From Salinisphaera sp. T31B1 (GTDB lineage Bacteria; Pseudomonadota; Gammaproteobacteria; Nevskiales; Salinisphaeraceae): a stretch of DNA of 64,000 nt. The notes beneath the pieces were generated by a model that was given only the letters and a program-made list of their open reading frames with translations, did no database searches and had not been told where the DNA came from. Location: contig NZ_APNH01000002.1 of the NCBI RefSeq assembly GCF_040361275.1, positions 372,001-436,000 of the forward strand, written 5' to 3'. Each line of letters opens with the position of its first letter. The first letter of the stretch is position 1. Both the position numbers and the translations under genes were made by a program. Positions 25,298-38,264 of this stretch are shown here, piece by piece.

Positions 25298-25828
25298 CTA
25301 GCCGCCGCGGATCGCGTTGTCGGCGTCCGTGAAACCCTGCAGCGAGACCTTGAGATCGATTCGTTCGCCGCGCGGGCCGATCAGGCTGACCGTGGCATTG
25401 CTGCCCGAGCGCAGACGATTACGCAGACCGTCCTCGACCGGGAAGTCGGCTCGGCATCCCTGCTCGAGACAAATCTGGAATGGAAACGTATTGGGCTTGC
25501 CACCGTCGACGGTCAGCTGGACACCAGGCGCCAGACGAGTACCCAGCGGCAGGATGAAGATCATCGCTGCGGTCTGGATTTCCGGCGGATACCCCATCAC
25601 CACCCGCAGAATCGGCTTGCCGTTGTCCGGATTGTTGACCAGTTGGGTCATCTCGCAGCCGCCGTTGCTGCGATCCTTCGGGCAGCGGACCTGCCAGTCC
25701 TGGTAGGTCTTTACATCGGCATTGTCCGCGGCGGATTGAGCGCCGGACTGAGCCATGCCGGGTGCGGCAAACACCACGCCGGCCAGCAGGACAAACGCAG
25801 CGAACCCGGACAGAAAACGTTCGGACAT
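25298..25828 (-). CDS. Invasion-associated locus B (IalB) family exported protein
   Basis: The protein has 176 residues, with a signal peptide (SGFAAFVLLAGVVFAAPGMA) before the mature start near QSGAQS. The mature part shows the IalB pattern: YQDWQVRCPKDRSNGGCEMT, ILRVVMGYPPE, LPLGTRLAPGVQLTVDGG, PFQICLEQGCRADFPVED, with two paired cysteines, and VSLQGFTDA at the end. IalB proteins are periplasmic or outer-membrane-associated and were first described in Bartonella, but are common in free-living proteobacteria, so the name implies no virulence here. The ATG at 25828 has GGGGAAG upstream; the TTG at 25843 is rejected. Confidence 0.9.
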   Translation of the reverse strand: MSERFLSGFAAFVLLAGVVFAAPGMAQSGAQSAADNADVKTYQDWQVRCPKDRSNGGCEMTQLVNNPDNGKPILRVVMGYPPEIQTAAMIFILPLGTRLAPGVQLTVDGGKPNTFPFQICLEQGCRADFPVEDGLRNRLRSGSNATVSLIGPRGERIDLKVSLQGFTDADNAIRGG

Positions 25829-25901
25829 CTTGTTCTTCCCCAATACGATTTAAACACACCTTACTAAAGATAATGCCGGACATGGACCCTTCGAACCAGC
25901 G

Positions 25902-27107
25902 TCATGCGTGCGCCATCTCCGTGTCGCGGGTTTCGCGCCCGAGCATGGCGACAACCGCGATCACCACGGCAACGGTCGCGGCCACCACGGCAAGCGCCAG
26001 AGAGTAGTTGCCGTGGTCGAGACTGGCAATTGCCGCTTGCAGGGTCGCATTCGAGGCCGCCACGAAATTGCCCAGCTGGTATACGAATCCGGGCAGCACG
26101 GCGCGACTCCCGGGCGGCGAGGATTCGTTGAGATAGGCCGGCACCACGCCCCATGCTCCCTGGACCATGAACTGCATGGCAAAGGCGCCGATCGTTAGCC
26201 AGAGCACGCTGCCTGCATACGCCCAGAGCGGAATCACTGGCAATGAAAGCAGCGCGGCCAACGCAATGGCCCGACGTCGGCCGATCCGCTGTGAAAGCAT
26301 GCCGAAAGACAGTCCACCCAAAATGGCGGCGATGTTGTAGCAGATCGCGATGAAGCTCACGGTATGGGGTGCGAAGCCGTGCTGCTCCTTGAGAAAGGTC
26401 GGATAAATATCCTGGGTGCCGTGGCTGAAGAAATTGAACGCGGCCATCAGCACGACCGCATAGGCGACGAATCGCGCGTGTCGCCGGATGAGTGGCCACA
26501 GCGCAGGGTTGGCCTCATTTGCCTGTCGGGCCTTTTCCCAGACCGGCGACTCGGGCACGAAGAAATACACGTAGACCGCAAGCAGTAGCGGCAGTACGCC
26601 GAGCATGAACAGGCCGCGCCATCCGATGAGCGAAAACAGCAGTCCGTACACCACCGAGGCTACGAGGTAACCGGCCGGATAACCCGCTTGGAACAGCCCC
26701 GACACGAATCCCCGCGACGCGCGCGGAACGGTTTCCATGGCAAGCGAAGAGGCAATGCCCCAGATGCCGCCCATGGCAATGCCGTAGAACACGCGAACAA
26801 CCAGCAAAGAAATGAGTCCGGGCACAAAACCCGAGGCCAGCTCGAATACCGAGAACATGACGATATTGATCATGAGCAGCGGCCGGCGGCCGAACTTCTC
26901 CGCCGCCCGACCGAACAGCAATGCCCCGATCGGGCGCACGGCGAGCGTGAGCATGATCGCCAGCGAGACCCTCTCGACGCTGTCGCCGAAGTCGTCGGCG
27001 ATATCAGAGAGGATGAATACCAGTACGAAGAAATCGAAGGCGTCGAGCATCCAGCTCAGAAAACAGGCGATCACGGTATGCCGTTGTACGGGTGTCCAGG
27101 ATGTCAT
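25902..27107 (-). CDS. MFS transporter of the sialate/lactate (SHS) type
   Basis: The product has 401 residues with 12 predicted membrane helices. It starts MTSWTPVQRHTVIACFLSWM; the following LDAFDFFVLVFILSDIADDF matches the first helix of NanT/JEN1-like carboxylate:H+ symporters. The MFS motif A is RAAEKFGRRPLL and a second half motif is SQRIGRRRAI. It probably imports lactate, pyruvate or another small carboxylate. The start at 27107 is chosen by alignment to NanT-like N-termini; an ATG at 27143 is possible. It is divergent from a GntP permease gene and lies 73 bp upstream of the IalB gene on the same strand. Confidence 0.85.
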   Translation of the reverse strand: MTSWTPVQRHTVIACFLSWMLDAFDFFVLVFILSDIADDFGDSVERVSLAIMLTLAVRPIGALLFGRAAEKFGRRPLLMINIVMFSVFELASGFVPGLISLLVVRVFYGIAMGGIWGIASSLAMETVPRASRGFVSGLFQAGYPAGYLVASVVYGLLFSLIGWRGLFMLGVLPLLLAVYVYFFVPESPVWEKARQANEANPALWPLIRRHARFVAYAVVLMAAFNFFSHGTQDIYPTFLKEQHGFAPHTVSFIAICYNIAAILGGLSFGMLSQRIGRRRAIALAALLSLPVIPLWAYAGSVLWLTIGAFAMQFMVQGAWGVVPAYLNESSPPGSRAVLPGFVYQLGNFVAASNATLQAAIASLDHGNYSLALAVVAATVAVVIAVVAMLGRETRDTEMAHA

Positions 27108-27370
27108 CTCGGTACCGGCGCTTCGCGCGGTGGGGCCACGCATTCAAATTAGCGCCGCCTGCATGTGCCATGCAACCGACAGATCCCGACAACACGCCGC
27201 ACAACCGCGCGATAGTCGAACCGCACGGGGCCCCTCCATTGCCCCGTCGATCCCGCGGGCAAGCGTCGGCGCGGTTTTCAGATCGGCCGTAGTCGGCCAT
27301 ATTGGTCGTTCATGTCTGGCCGCATCGCCCAAACCGATGCCGCCTGCCGCCCGAAATAGCGATCGTTGCC

Positions 27371-28741
27371 ATGACCTATACCCTCATTCTGATTGCCCTG
27401 ATCGTATTCATCGTGCTGGCCACGTCGTGGGCCAAGCTGCATCCGTTCGTGGTATTGCTGTTCACCGCTCTGGTGGCCGGTCTGGCCTACGGGTTGGCGC
27501 CGATGGATATCGTCGATGCCATCGGCCAGGGCTTCGGCGGTATTCTCGGCAGCATCGGGCTGGTGATCGTGCTCGGCACCATTATCGGCGTGATTCTGGA
27601 GAAGACCGGTGCGGCTCTGACCATGGCCGAGAGCATCATCCGACGCCTCGGCGATCGTTTTCCAACGCTGACCATGACGCTGATCGGCTATCTGGTCTCG
27701 ATTCCGGTCTTCTGCGATTCGGGCTATGTGATCCTCAACTCGCTGAAGAACGCCGTAGCGGCACGGATGAAGGTCTCGGTGACCGCCATGAGCGTAGCCC
27801 TGGCCACCGGGCTGTATGCGACTCACACCTTCGTGCCGCCCACGCCGGGGCCGATCGCCGCCGCCGGTAATCTCGGGCTGGGCGACAACCTCGGCCTGCT
27901 GATCGTGCTCGGTGCCGTGGTTGCGCTGGTCACCGCACTCGCCGGCATGCTCTGGGCCAATCGTTTCCTGAGCCTGGACGACGCCGACGCCGGCCTGCTG
28001 ACAGACGCCGGCCAGCAGATCGAAGATGAAGATGCCTTTGCAGCGTTTCGGCGCGAACGCGGCGCCCTGCCCGGCGTTGCAGCCAGTTTCGCGCCGATCG
28101 TACTGCCGATCGCCCTGATCTGCCTGGGCTCACTGGCTGCCTTCCCTTCGGCACCTCTGGGCGACGGCCTGGTCGCGAACACGCTGCGGTTTTTCGGCAG
28201 CCCGCTGATTGCACTCAGCACCGGTGTTGTCGCCGCGTTCTTTCTGATCGGCCGCGATAATCGCCTGCCCGTCTTCCAGGAGCATGTCAGCGCCGGCATC
28301 ACCGCGGCCGCACCGATCCTGTTGATCACCGGCGCCGGCGGGGCCTTCGGCGCCGTACTCAAGGCGACACCGCTGGCCGGCTTCATCGGCGAAACCCTGT
28401 CCTCGCTGGGCATCGGCGTGTTCATGCCTTTTGTCGTAGCGGCGGCACTCAAGAGCGCACAAGGATCGTCCACGGTGGCACTGGTCACGACCTCCGCGCT
28501 GGTTGCACCGCTGCTGGGCGATATCGGCCTCGACAGCGACATGGGCCGCACCCTGTGCGTGCTGGCCATCGGTGCCGGTGCGATGACCGTCTCGCACGCC
28601 AACGACAGCTTCTTCTGGGTCGTATCGCAGTTCAGTCGCATGCCGGTCGCGCTCGCCTACCGCGCACAAACCGTGGCGACGCTGATCCAGGGGCTGACCG
28701 GCATCGTCGTCGTGTGGCTGTTCAGCCTCGTGTTGCTCTAA
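27371..28741 (+). CDS. GntP-family gluconate/organic acid permease
   Basis: The product has 456 residues with about 12-14 hydrophobic segments. It matches the gluconate:H+ symporter family: FGGILGSIGLVIVLGTIIGV, MAESIIRRLGDRFP, GYLVSIPVFCDSGYVILNSL, ATHTFVPPTPGPIAAAGNLG, LKSAQGSSTVALVTTSAL and VSHANDSFFWVVSQFS are hallmark stretches. Family members carry gluconate, glycerate, fructuronate or related acids. No gluconate kinase or regulator is adjacent, so the substrate is open. The ATG at 27371 begins the first helix. It is followed 31 bp later by a YdcF-like gene, perhaps on the same transcript. Confidence 0.92.
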   Translation: MTYTLILIALIVFIVLATSWAKLHPFVVLLFTALVAGLAYGLAPMDIVDAIGQGFGGILGSIGLVIVLGTIIGVILEKTGAALTMAESIIRRLGDRFPTLTMTLIGYLVSIPVFCDSGYVILNSLKNAVAARMKVSVTAMSVALATGLYATHTFVPPTPGPIAAAGNLGLGDNLGLLIVLGAVVALVTALAGMLWANRFLSLDDADAGLLTDAGQQIEDEDAFAAFRRERGALPGVAASFAPIVLPIALICLGSLAAFPSAPLGDGLVANTLRFFGSPLIALSTGVVAAFFLIGRDNRLPVFQEHVSAGITAAAPILLITGAGGAFGAVLKATPLAGFIGETLSSLGIGVFMPFVVAAALKSAQGSSTVALVTTSALVAPLLGDIGLDSDMGRTLCVLAIGAGAMTVSHANDSFFWVVSQFSRMPVALAYRAQTVATLIQGLTGIVVVWLFSLVLL

Positions 28742-28772
28742 TCCGGCCCTGCACGGTCGATCGAGCCTGGCT

Positions 28773-29351
28773 ATGACGGCACGCCGTACCGCGGCCGGCC
28801 TCGGGCTGGCTGCCGGGCTCATGGTGATCACAATGCTCGGCCTGGCCCTGGCCGACTACCTTCGTATCGGCTCGGCTCCCGTGCCCTGCCCACTGGAGCC
28901 GCGCGGCGCGCACACGGTCGCGCTGGTGCTCAGCGGCGGCCCGGCCTTTCGCCGCACCCGACACGCGGTGGCACTGTATCAAGGCGCGCGGGTCACAGAC
29001 CTGCTATTCAGCGGTGCCGGACATGGCGGCGATTCCGCGCCGCGGCTAGCCCGCGAAGCCGTGCGCCTGGGCGTGCCATCCACGGATATCGCGATCGAAG
29101 ACAACGCCCGCTCGACGGCACAGAACTTTGCGTTCAGCTGTGCCCTGCCGGCCCTCAGCGAGGCCGACCGTGTAGCCATCGTCACGGACCGTTTTCACGC
29201 CGCCCGAGCGTATCTGACGGCCAAGCGACAGTGCCCGCGGCTGGCGTTCTGCAGCGCGCCGGCCGCTGTGCCCATGTCGAGGGACCGGCGCCTGCGCGAG
29301 ACCTACAAGTTGTTTGCCTACCAGCTACTCGGGCGCGCGGCGTGGTGGTGA
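28773..29351 (+). CDS. YdcF/SanA/ElyC-like DUF218 membrane protein
   Basis: The protein has 192 residues, with one N-terminal membrane helix (AGLGLAAGLMVITMLGLALA) and a DUF218 domain outside it. The domain shows VALVLSGGPAFRRTRHAVAL, LLFSGAGHGGD, VPSTDIAIEDNARSTAQNFA and VAIVTDRFHAARAYL, all typical of the SanA/ElyC/YdcF family. Some members affect cell-envelope sugar carriers or vancomycin sensitivity; the reaction is unknown. The stop at 29351 lies only 8 bp from the stop of the convergent hrpA gene. Confidence 0.86.
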   Translation: MTARRTAAGLGLAAGLMVITMLGLALADYLRIGSAPVPCPLEPRGAHTVALVLSGGPAFRRTRHAVALYQGARVTDLLFSGAGHGGDSAPRLAREAVRLGVPSTDIAIEDNARSTAQNFAFSCALPALSEADRVAIVTDRFHAARAYLTAKRQCPRLAFCSAPAAVPMSRDRRLRETYKLFAYQLLGRAAWW

Positions 29352-29359
29352 GCCGCCGG

Positions 29360-33268
<3,909 letters not shown>

Positions 33269-33435
33269 GGGCGCGTGCTTGAGCAGCGATAGGACATGAC
33301 GGGTTTCAGACAACGATGCGATCGACAAGACCGAGCTGATGATCCTGCCGGATGCACGGAGATCGGGCACGACCAGCCCCAATTTTGACAGAATACGGCC
33401 ATTGTTTTCGTGCCTCGCCACTCGCTCGGTTATTC

Positions 33436-34290
33436 ATGGTCTTCGATTCTCCCCGGCCGTCTCACCGGCCGACCCGACTCTGGGCTGTCGTCGGGCTGTC
33501 GCTGTTGCTTGGCGCCTGCACTCCCGCCACCCTGAAGCAACGCAATGGCTACTGGTCGGACCAGAGTCTGGCCGCCCAGGCCTACAATCAGCGTGTGCGC
33601 TTCATCGTGATGCACTACACCGGCGGCGACGAGCCGCGCGCGGTGAAAGTGCTGACCGGCCCTTCGGTCAGTTCGCATTATCTGGTCGCTCCCGCCCCGC
33701 CGACCAAGGGTGGCACGCCGGTCGTGCGTCAACTGGTCCCCGAGTTCGAACGCGCATGGCATGCAGGGACCAGCAGTTGGGCAGGTCGGCATCATCTCAA
33801 CGACAGTTCGATCGGTATCGAGATCGTCAATGCCGGGCCGATCAAGACCGCAAACGGATCGGCCTGGGCCGGCTTTGGCGACGCCCAGATCGATGCCGTC
33901 ATCGCCCTGACACGCGATCTGATCGCCCGCTACGATATCGCACCCGAGAACGTGGTGGGTCATGCCGACATCTCGCCCGGCCGCAAGATCGACCCGGGCC
34001 CGGCGTTTCCATGGGCCAGGCTTTATCAGCACGGCATCGGCGCGTGGCCGGATGAAACAACCGTCGCAGCCTATCGCTCCCGCTTTGCCGGTCGACTGCC
34101 GGATCTGGCCGACATCCAGCGCGCGCTGGCCCGCTACGGCTACGACTTGCCGGTGACCGGCCGACTGGACCAGACCACGCACGCGGTGCTCGTGTCGTTC
34201 CAGATGCATTTCCGACCGGCGCGCTACGATGGCACCCCGGACCTGGAAACCGTCGCGCGCTTGTGGGCGCTCAACGACAAGTATCGCTGA
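33436..34290 (+). CDS. amiD: N-acetylmuramoyl-L-alanine amidase lipoprotein, AmiD-like
   Basis: The protein has 284 residues. It has a lipoprotein signal with lipobox LLGAC (lipidated Cys28), an Amidase_2 domain and a C-terminal peptidoglycan-binding helix bundle (LPDLADIQRALARYGYDLPV). Zinc ligands are His in FIVMHYTGGDE, His and Asp in VVGHADISPGRKIDPGPAF. AmiD cleaves muropeptides from the outer membrane side during wall recycling. The ATG at 33436 is chosen to keep the signal intact. It is divergent from hrpA. A terminator-like hairpin lies just downstream but is oriented for the opposite gene. Confidence 0.9.
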   Translation: MVFDSPRPSHRPTRLWAVVGLSLLLGACTPATLKQRNGYWSDQSLAAQAYNQRVRFIVMHYTGGDEPRAVKVLTGPSVSSHYLVAPAPPTKGGTPVVRQLVPEFERAWHAGTSSWAGRHHLNDSSIGIEIVNAGPIKTANGSAWAGFGDAQIDAVIALTRDLIARYDIAPENVVGHADISPGRKIDPGPAFPWARLYQHGIGAWPDETTVAAYRSRFAGRLPDLADIQRALARYGYDLPVTGRLDQTTHAVLVSFQMHFRPARYDGTPDLETVARLWALNDKYR

Positions 34291-34302
34291 TCCGGCTGCG
34301 GC

Positions 34303-34328
34303 AAAAAAAACGGCGCCCGAAGGCGCCG
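34303..34328 (-). terminator. Rho-independent terminator for the minus-strand exported protein gene
   Basis: The perfect 7-bp stem CGGCGCC / GGCGCCG with loop CGAA (34311-34328) is followed, on the minus strand, by eight T residues (34310-34303). It sits 39 bp past the stop at 34368. Confidence 0.92.
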
Positions 34329-34367
34329 CTGCGTTCGTGATGACAGGCCGTGGCCCGTTCACCGTTT

Positions 34368-35129
34368 TTACATCGGCGGTACGGTGCCGTCGATGCCGAC
34401 CAGCACTCGCTTGGCTTGTACCGGATCATTATCGCCCGCCGGGGCCACGACGAATACGTGCGCGTCCTTCTTGATATCGCTCTGGCTACCCTTCTGGACC
34501 GCCACCACCGGCACGTCCTTGGGGATGGTGATCATCTTGCTGCCGTCGCCGTAGTCGACCTTGACCTGCATCTGATCGCCATCGTTCGACTCGGTGACCG
34601 TGCCGTTGGTCATCGTCGATCCGCCCATGCTGAAGTCCGAACTCATCTTCGAACCATTGTCCGGCGATTTCGTCGATTCGACCGTGCCGTTGGTCATGCT
34701 GGAGCTGTTGTCCATCGACATCTGCGAGGAGCCGCTGCTCTTGACCTCGGACGGCGACAGGTCCCATGCGTAGTCACCCAGTCCGGTGCCCTTCATGGAC
34801 TCCGGAAACACCACCACTTCCAGCGCCTTGTGGCCACTGCCATCATCGACGTTGGCAGTACCGATGAACGTTCCTTCGGTGACCTCGTCCAGGCTGCTCT
34901 CGACCACGCCGGCGATACCGGTGTCCTGGCCGACGGCGATCTTGCGGGTCTTGCCGTCATCGGTCTTCATCGTGAAACCGCTGTCGCTGACCTGGGTGAT
35001 CTGGCCGCGCAGATGCACGGTCTTGGCCTGACTGCTGTCGGCGGCCTGTGCCGTGCCGGCCATGAACAAGCCGCTGGCCAGCAGCGCCCCGGCGATGAAC
35101 GAAAATTGGCGTCGTATCGTATGGTGCAT
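34368..35129 (-). CDS. Exported repeat-containing protein, DUF5666-like N-terminal part
   Basis: The product has 253 residues with a signal peptide (FSFIAGALLASGLFMAGTAQAA). The N-terminal mature part, HLRGQITQVSDSGFTMKTDD, resembles the small OB-like DUF5666 domain. The middle is low in complexity, rich in Ser, Met, Asn and Gly, and repeats MTNGTV twice 28 residues apart. The C-terminal part (VKVDYGDGSKMITIPKDVPV and on) looks like a second beta-rich copy. The ATG at 35129 has GGAAG 6 nt upstream. The gene is followed by a strong terminator. The function is unknown; an envelope role is likely from export and composition. Confidence 0.8.
   Translation of the reverse strand: MHHTIRRQFSFIAGALLASGLFMAGTAQAADSSQAKTVHLRGQITQVSDSGFTMKTDDGKTRKIAVGQDTGIAGVVESSLDEVTEGTFIGTANVDDGSGHKALEVVVFPESMKGTGLGDYAWDLSPSEVKSSGSSQMSMDNSSSMTNGTVESTKSPDNGSKMSSDFSMGGSTMTNGTVTESNDGDQMQVKVDYGDGSKMITIPKDVPVVAVQKGSQSDIKKDAHVFVVAPAGDNDPVQAKRVLVGIDGTVPPM
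34596..34697. repeat. 18-bp direct repeat in the exported protein gene
   Basis: The 18-bp string GACCGTGCCGTTGGTCAT occurs at 34596-34613 and again at 34680-34697, exactly 84 bp (28 codons) apart. On the coding strand it encodes MTNGTV twice, so it reflects an internal protein duplication. Confidence 0.85.
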
Positions 35130-35247
35130 GGGTGCTTCCACTGTGAGTGTGTAATCACGGTAACACAGCCATGGCGGGATACTGTCAAGGACACCGCATC
35201 CAACTAGCGACAGCGTAATAATCGGCGTAACCGATCGGTGGATACGC

Positions 35248-36333
35248 TTATTTGAGCGGCAGCGTGGCGACCTCGTGCAACATGCGCTCGACCTGTTCAG
35301 ACAGCCGCTGGGCCAGCCAGTAGGAGCCCTGCAATTCGTAGGCAAGACTCTGGTCGGGCGCCGGCCCGGCGCCGGTTGCCGCTTGGCGAGCGACCATGCG
35401 CTCCAGACGCGTGACATCGCCCGAGCGCAACGCTCGTCCGGTCGCCAGCAGCTGGCGCCGAATAGTCGACCGACGGGCGATCAGCACCGAGTACGTATCG
35501 CCCCAGTCCAGTTTGGCGTCGCGATCCACGGCAGCCACCGCCAGCATTTCCAAGGCGCTGATGATCGACCGATGCAGGCGCTGGATCTCCTCGAGCCGGG
35601 CCACCGGCACGTGCATCTCCTTGGCCGCCGGGGCAATCAGCGAACGCAGGCCGACCAGTCGACCGGACAGACGCGCGAACTGTGTCACCTGTTCCTGCGC
35701 GCTCATCGGCTGGCCGATCATCACCCAGGGATACAAACGCGCGCACTCACGCAGGTTCTCGGCCAGGCGATAGCGCCAATCATAGGTGGCATACAGCGGG
35801 AAGCCGAAAGAGAACACCAACGCGATAACGGTGCCAATGGCGACATTGAACGCCCGCCACAGGCCGATATCGATGGAATTGTCGCCGTGTCCCGCCACGA
35901 TACTGAGCGTGATCGCGGTCAGCAAAGCGATATAGCCGCCCTTGCCGATGGCGAAATAGGCACAGACACCCGCAAGCACCGAGACCAGCAGATAGGTCAA
36001 CGCCATCGAGCCGATCACGCTGTGCTGACCGATGAGGGCCAGGCCGAGTGCCGCGCCAATGGCCGTGGCCATGGCGCGCTCGGCCGCCTTGCGGCGGATG
36101 TTGCCGTGATGCTGCAGCCCGCCGATCACCACCAGCAAGGTCACCGAGGCCCAGAAACCGTGGGGAATACCCAGGCCCGAGGTGAGCGCGATCGAGAACA
36201 ACATCGCCACTGCCACACGTACGCCGTGCAGATAGCGCGCGTTCCGATACCGATAGTAAGGCGAACGCAGCTGATGCAGAACGTGGGCCACCACGTTACG
36301 CCGGGCCGGTGCCCCGGACGGCGATTGCCTCAT
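35248..36333 (-). CDS. FUSC-family inner membrane transporter
   Basis: The protein has 361 residues. The N-terminal half has six hydrophobic segments (YLHGVRVAVAMLFSIALTSG, GFWASVTLLVVIGGLQHHGN and following) typical of the fusaric acid resistance/aromatic acid efflux family (AaeB/YccS-like). The C-terminal half is a soluble helical domain (LAENLRECARLYPWV, EEIQRLHRSIISALEMLAVA). Members export aromatic acids or are of unknown role. No membrane fusion partner (aaeA type) is adjacent. The start ATG lies at 36333, 43 bp after the purK stop on the same strand, so it may be the last gene of the purE-purK transcript. Confidence 0.85.
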   Translation of the reverse strand: MRQSPSGAPARRNVVAHVLHQLRSPYYRYRNARYLHGVRVAVAMLFSIALTSGLGIPHGFWASVTLLVVIGGLQHHGNIRRKAAERAMATAIGAALGLALIGQHSVIGSMALTYLLVSVLAGVCAYFAIGKGGYIALLTAITLSIVAGHGDNSIDIGLWRAFNVAIGTVIALVFSFGFPLYATYDWRYRLAENLRECARLYPWVMIGQPMSAQEQVTQFARLSGRLVGLRSLIAPAAKEMHVPVARLEEIQRLHRSIISALEMLAVAAVDRDAKLDWGDTYSVLIARRSTIRRQLLATGRALRSGDVTRLERMVARQAATGAGPAPDQSLAYELQGSYWLAQRLSEQVERMLHEVATLPLK

Positions 36334-36376
36334 CTAACCCGACCGCGGCCGAACCGTGCGGCGGAGCGGCCGCCTG

Positions 36377-37516
36377 TCATCGACGCAACAGCGCGTCGCG
36401 TGCGGCGATCGCACGGCGCGCGGCCTGTTCGCCGTCGTCGTCGAACGCCACCATATGCCCCATCTTGCGCCCGGGACGGGCCTCGGACTTGCCGTAGAGG
36501 TGCAGCTTGAGTGCCGGGTCGGCGAGTGCCGCCCGCCAGTCCGGCATCCCCTGCTCCCAAAGGTCGCCCAGCAGATTGACCATCGCCGACGGGCGGAGGC
36601 GCTGCGTATCGCCCAGCGGCAGCGCACAGACCGCACGCAGCTGCTGCTCGAACTGGCTCGTGATACAGGCATCGAAGCTGAAGTGGCCCGAATTATGCGG
36701 CCGCGGTGCGAGTTCGTTGATCAACAGCGACCCATCGCGGCACAAAAAGAACTCGACACACAAGACCCCCACGACATCGAGCGCATCGAGGACGCCATGT
36801 GCAATCTCGACCGCACGTTCGACAATCGCCGGATCAAGGTCCGGATCGGGAATCGACACATCCAGAATATGGTCGGCATGACGATTCTCGGTCACACCGA
36901 AGTGTGCGAATGCCCCGTCACAGCCGCGTGCGGCCACGACCGAGATCTCGCGCTCGAAGTCGATGAAGCCTTCCAGCACGGCTTCTCCTGCACCGATGCT
37001 CTGCCAAGCTTGATCGATCTCGGCGCTATTGCGAATGACCGCCTGGCCCTTGCCGTCGTAGCCGAAACCCGCGGTCTTGAGCACACAGGGCGTACCCAGC
37101 CGTTCGACGGCGGCGCCGAGCGCCGCCCGATCGGGGACGTGCTCGAACGGCGCGGTGGGAAAGCCGGCGTCGGCGAGGAAATCCTTCTCGCGCTGGCGGT
37201 GCTGGGCGATATGCAGCACTCGGCCGTCGGGGCGCACCGGGACGTATTCGGCCGCGGCGAGCGCCGCTTCGTGAGGCACGTTTTCGAACTCGAAGGTGAC
37301 CACGTCCACACGGCTGGCAAATTCGGCGACCGCGGCGAGGTCGCTGTAATCGCCGACGGCTTCGCGGTCGGCGACCTGGCCCATGGGCGTATCGTCACCC
37401 GGAGAGAAGGTGTGAACCCGATAACCCATGCGCCGTGCGGCTATGGCGAACATGCGCCCGAGCTGGCCGCTACCTAGCACACCGACGGTCGCACCCGGAA
37501 GGATCGGCCGGCTCAT
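36377..37516 (-). CDS. purK: 5-(carboxyamino)imidazole ribonucleotide synthase
   Basis: The enzyme has 379 residues and is an ATP-grasp ligase that carboxylates AIR to N5-CAIR in de novo purine synthesis. It starts [20 protein letters not shown] and shows [34 protein letters not shown] and [15 protein letters not shown], the usual PurK signatures including the ATP-grasp metal site. Its ATG overlaps the purE stop (ATGA at 37516-37513), so it is translationally coupled to purE, whose product acts next in the pathway. The length is normal. Confidence 0.95.
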   Translation of the reverse strand: MSRPILPGATVGVLGSGQLGRMFAIAARRMGYRVHTFSPGDDTPMGQVADREAVGDYSDLAAVAEFASRVDVVTFEFENVPHEAALAAAEYVPVRPDGRVLHIAQHRQREKDFLADAGFPTAPFEHVPDRAALGAAVERLGTPCVLKTAGFGYDGKGQAVIRNSAEIDQAWQSIGAGEAVLEGFIDFEREISVVAARGCDGAFAHFGVTENRHADHILDVSIPDPDLDPAIVERAVEIAHGVLDALDVVGVLCVEFFLCRDGSLLINELAPRPHNSGHFSFDACITSQFEQQLRAVCALPLGDTQRLRPSAMVNLLGDLWEQGMPDWRAALADPALKLHLYGKSEARPGRKMGHMVAFDDDGEQAARRAIAARDALLRR

Positions 37517-38004
37517 GGCAGCGTATCCGCGCGGACCTTGTCCGCCTGACGCGTACGGAACTGCTCCAGCGCATCGCGCAGCGCGGGCCGGCTGTTGGCG
37601 AGCATGGCAATCGCGAACAGGGCCGCATTCTTGGCCCCGGCCTGACCGATGGCGAAGGTGGCGGTCGGCACGCCACCGGGCATCTGCACGATGGATAGCA
37701 GCGAATCCAGCCCCTTGAGCGCGCGGCTCTCCACCGGCACGCCCAGCACCGGAACCGTCGTCTGCGCGGCGACCATGCCGGGTAGATGGGCTGCGCCACC
37801 GGCGCCGGCGATGATCGCCTCCAGGCCGCGTCCGGCCGCCGAATGAGCATAGTCGCGCATGACGTCCGGTGTGCGATGCGCCGAAACGACGCGACATTCG
37901 TGGATCACGCCGAATTCTTCGAGCATCTCATGGGCATGCGCCATCGTGTCCCAATCGGACTTGCTGCCCATGATCACGCCGACCAACGGCTTGTCGTCAC
38001 TCAT
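37513..38004 (-). CDS. purE: N5-carboxyaminoimidazole ribonucleotide mutase
   Basis: The enzyme has 163 residues and belongs to class I PurE, which converts N5-CAIR made by PurK into CAIR. It has [14 protein letters not shown] at the N-terminus, the active-site [12 protein letters not shown] histidine loop, [16 protein letters not shown] and [19 protein letters not shown]. The start ATG at 38004 has a G-rich ribosome site close upstream. First gene of the purE-purK pair, in the usual order. Confidence 0.95.
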   Translation of the reverse strand: MSDDKPLVGVIMGSKSDWDTMAHAHEMLEEFGVIHECRVVSAHRTPDVMRDYAHSAAGRGLEAIIAGAGGAAHLPGMVAAQTTVPVLGVPVESRALKGLDSLLSIVQMPGGVPTATFAIGQAGAKNAALFAIAMLANSRPALRDALEQFRTRQADKVRADTLP

Positions 38005-38038
38005 CTCGCCCCCTGCAGCCATCGCAGAAAAGCCGATT

Positions 38039-38066
38039 ATTCTAGCAAGTTCGTCTGGCCGGCGAA
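38039..38066 (-). promoter_or_regulatory. Possible purE promoter
   Basis: On the minus strand a -10 hexamer TAGAAT (38044-38039) is preceded at 16 bp by TTCGCC (38066-38061). The -10 matches five of six consensus bases, the -35 three. The transcript would start about 30 bp before the purE ATG. No clear PurR-type 16-bp palindrome overlaps it. Confidence 0.3.
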
Positions 38067-38264
38067 CCCGTGTTCGGTCTCGACGCCTTTCAGTACATGC
38101 CAAAGCCGCTCGCCGAAGGCGTTCGGACGAGTCTCGCCGCGCGCGATTTACGGCCTTCCGGCCTGCACTTGCTAGAGGCCGCAATGCCCGCGAATGCCGG
38201 GAGTGATACGCACCGATCTTCGAGCGGCCCGGCCGCCCCACAGCGCTAGAGCGCGCACGAGATA

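Noticed and set aside
25298-25828. Virulence gene (invasion-associated)
   Set aside because: The IalB name is historical; the family is widespread in free-living proteobacteria and nothing else here suggests pathogenicity.
33269-33421. 51-residue N-terminal extension of HrpA
   Set aside because: The extension shows no HrpA similarity and the ATG at 33268 gives the usual protein length.
37517-37897. N-terminal extension of PurK through purE
   Set aside because: The frame is merely open through the purE gene on the same strand; the ATGA junction and homologous starts place purK at 37516.
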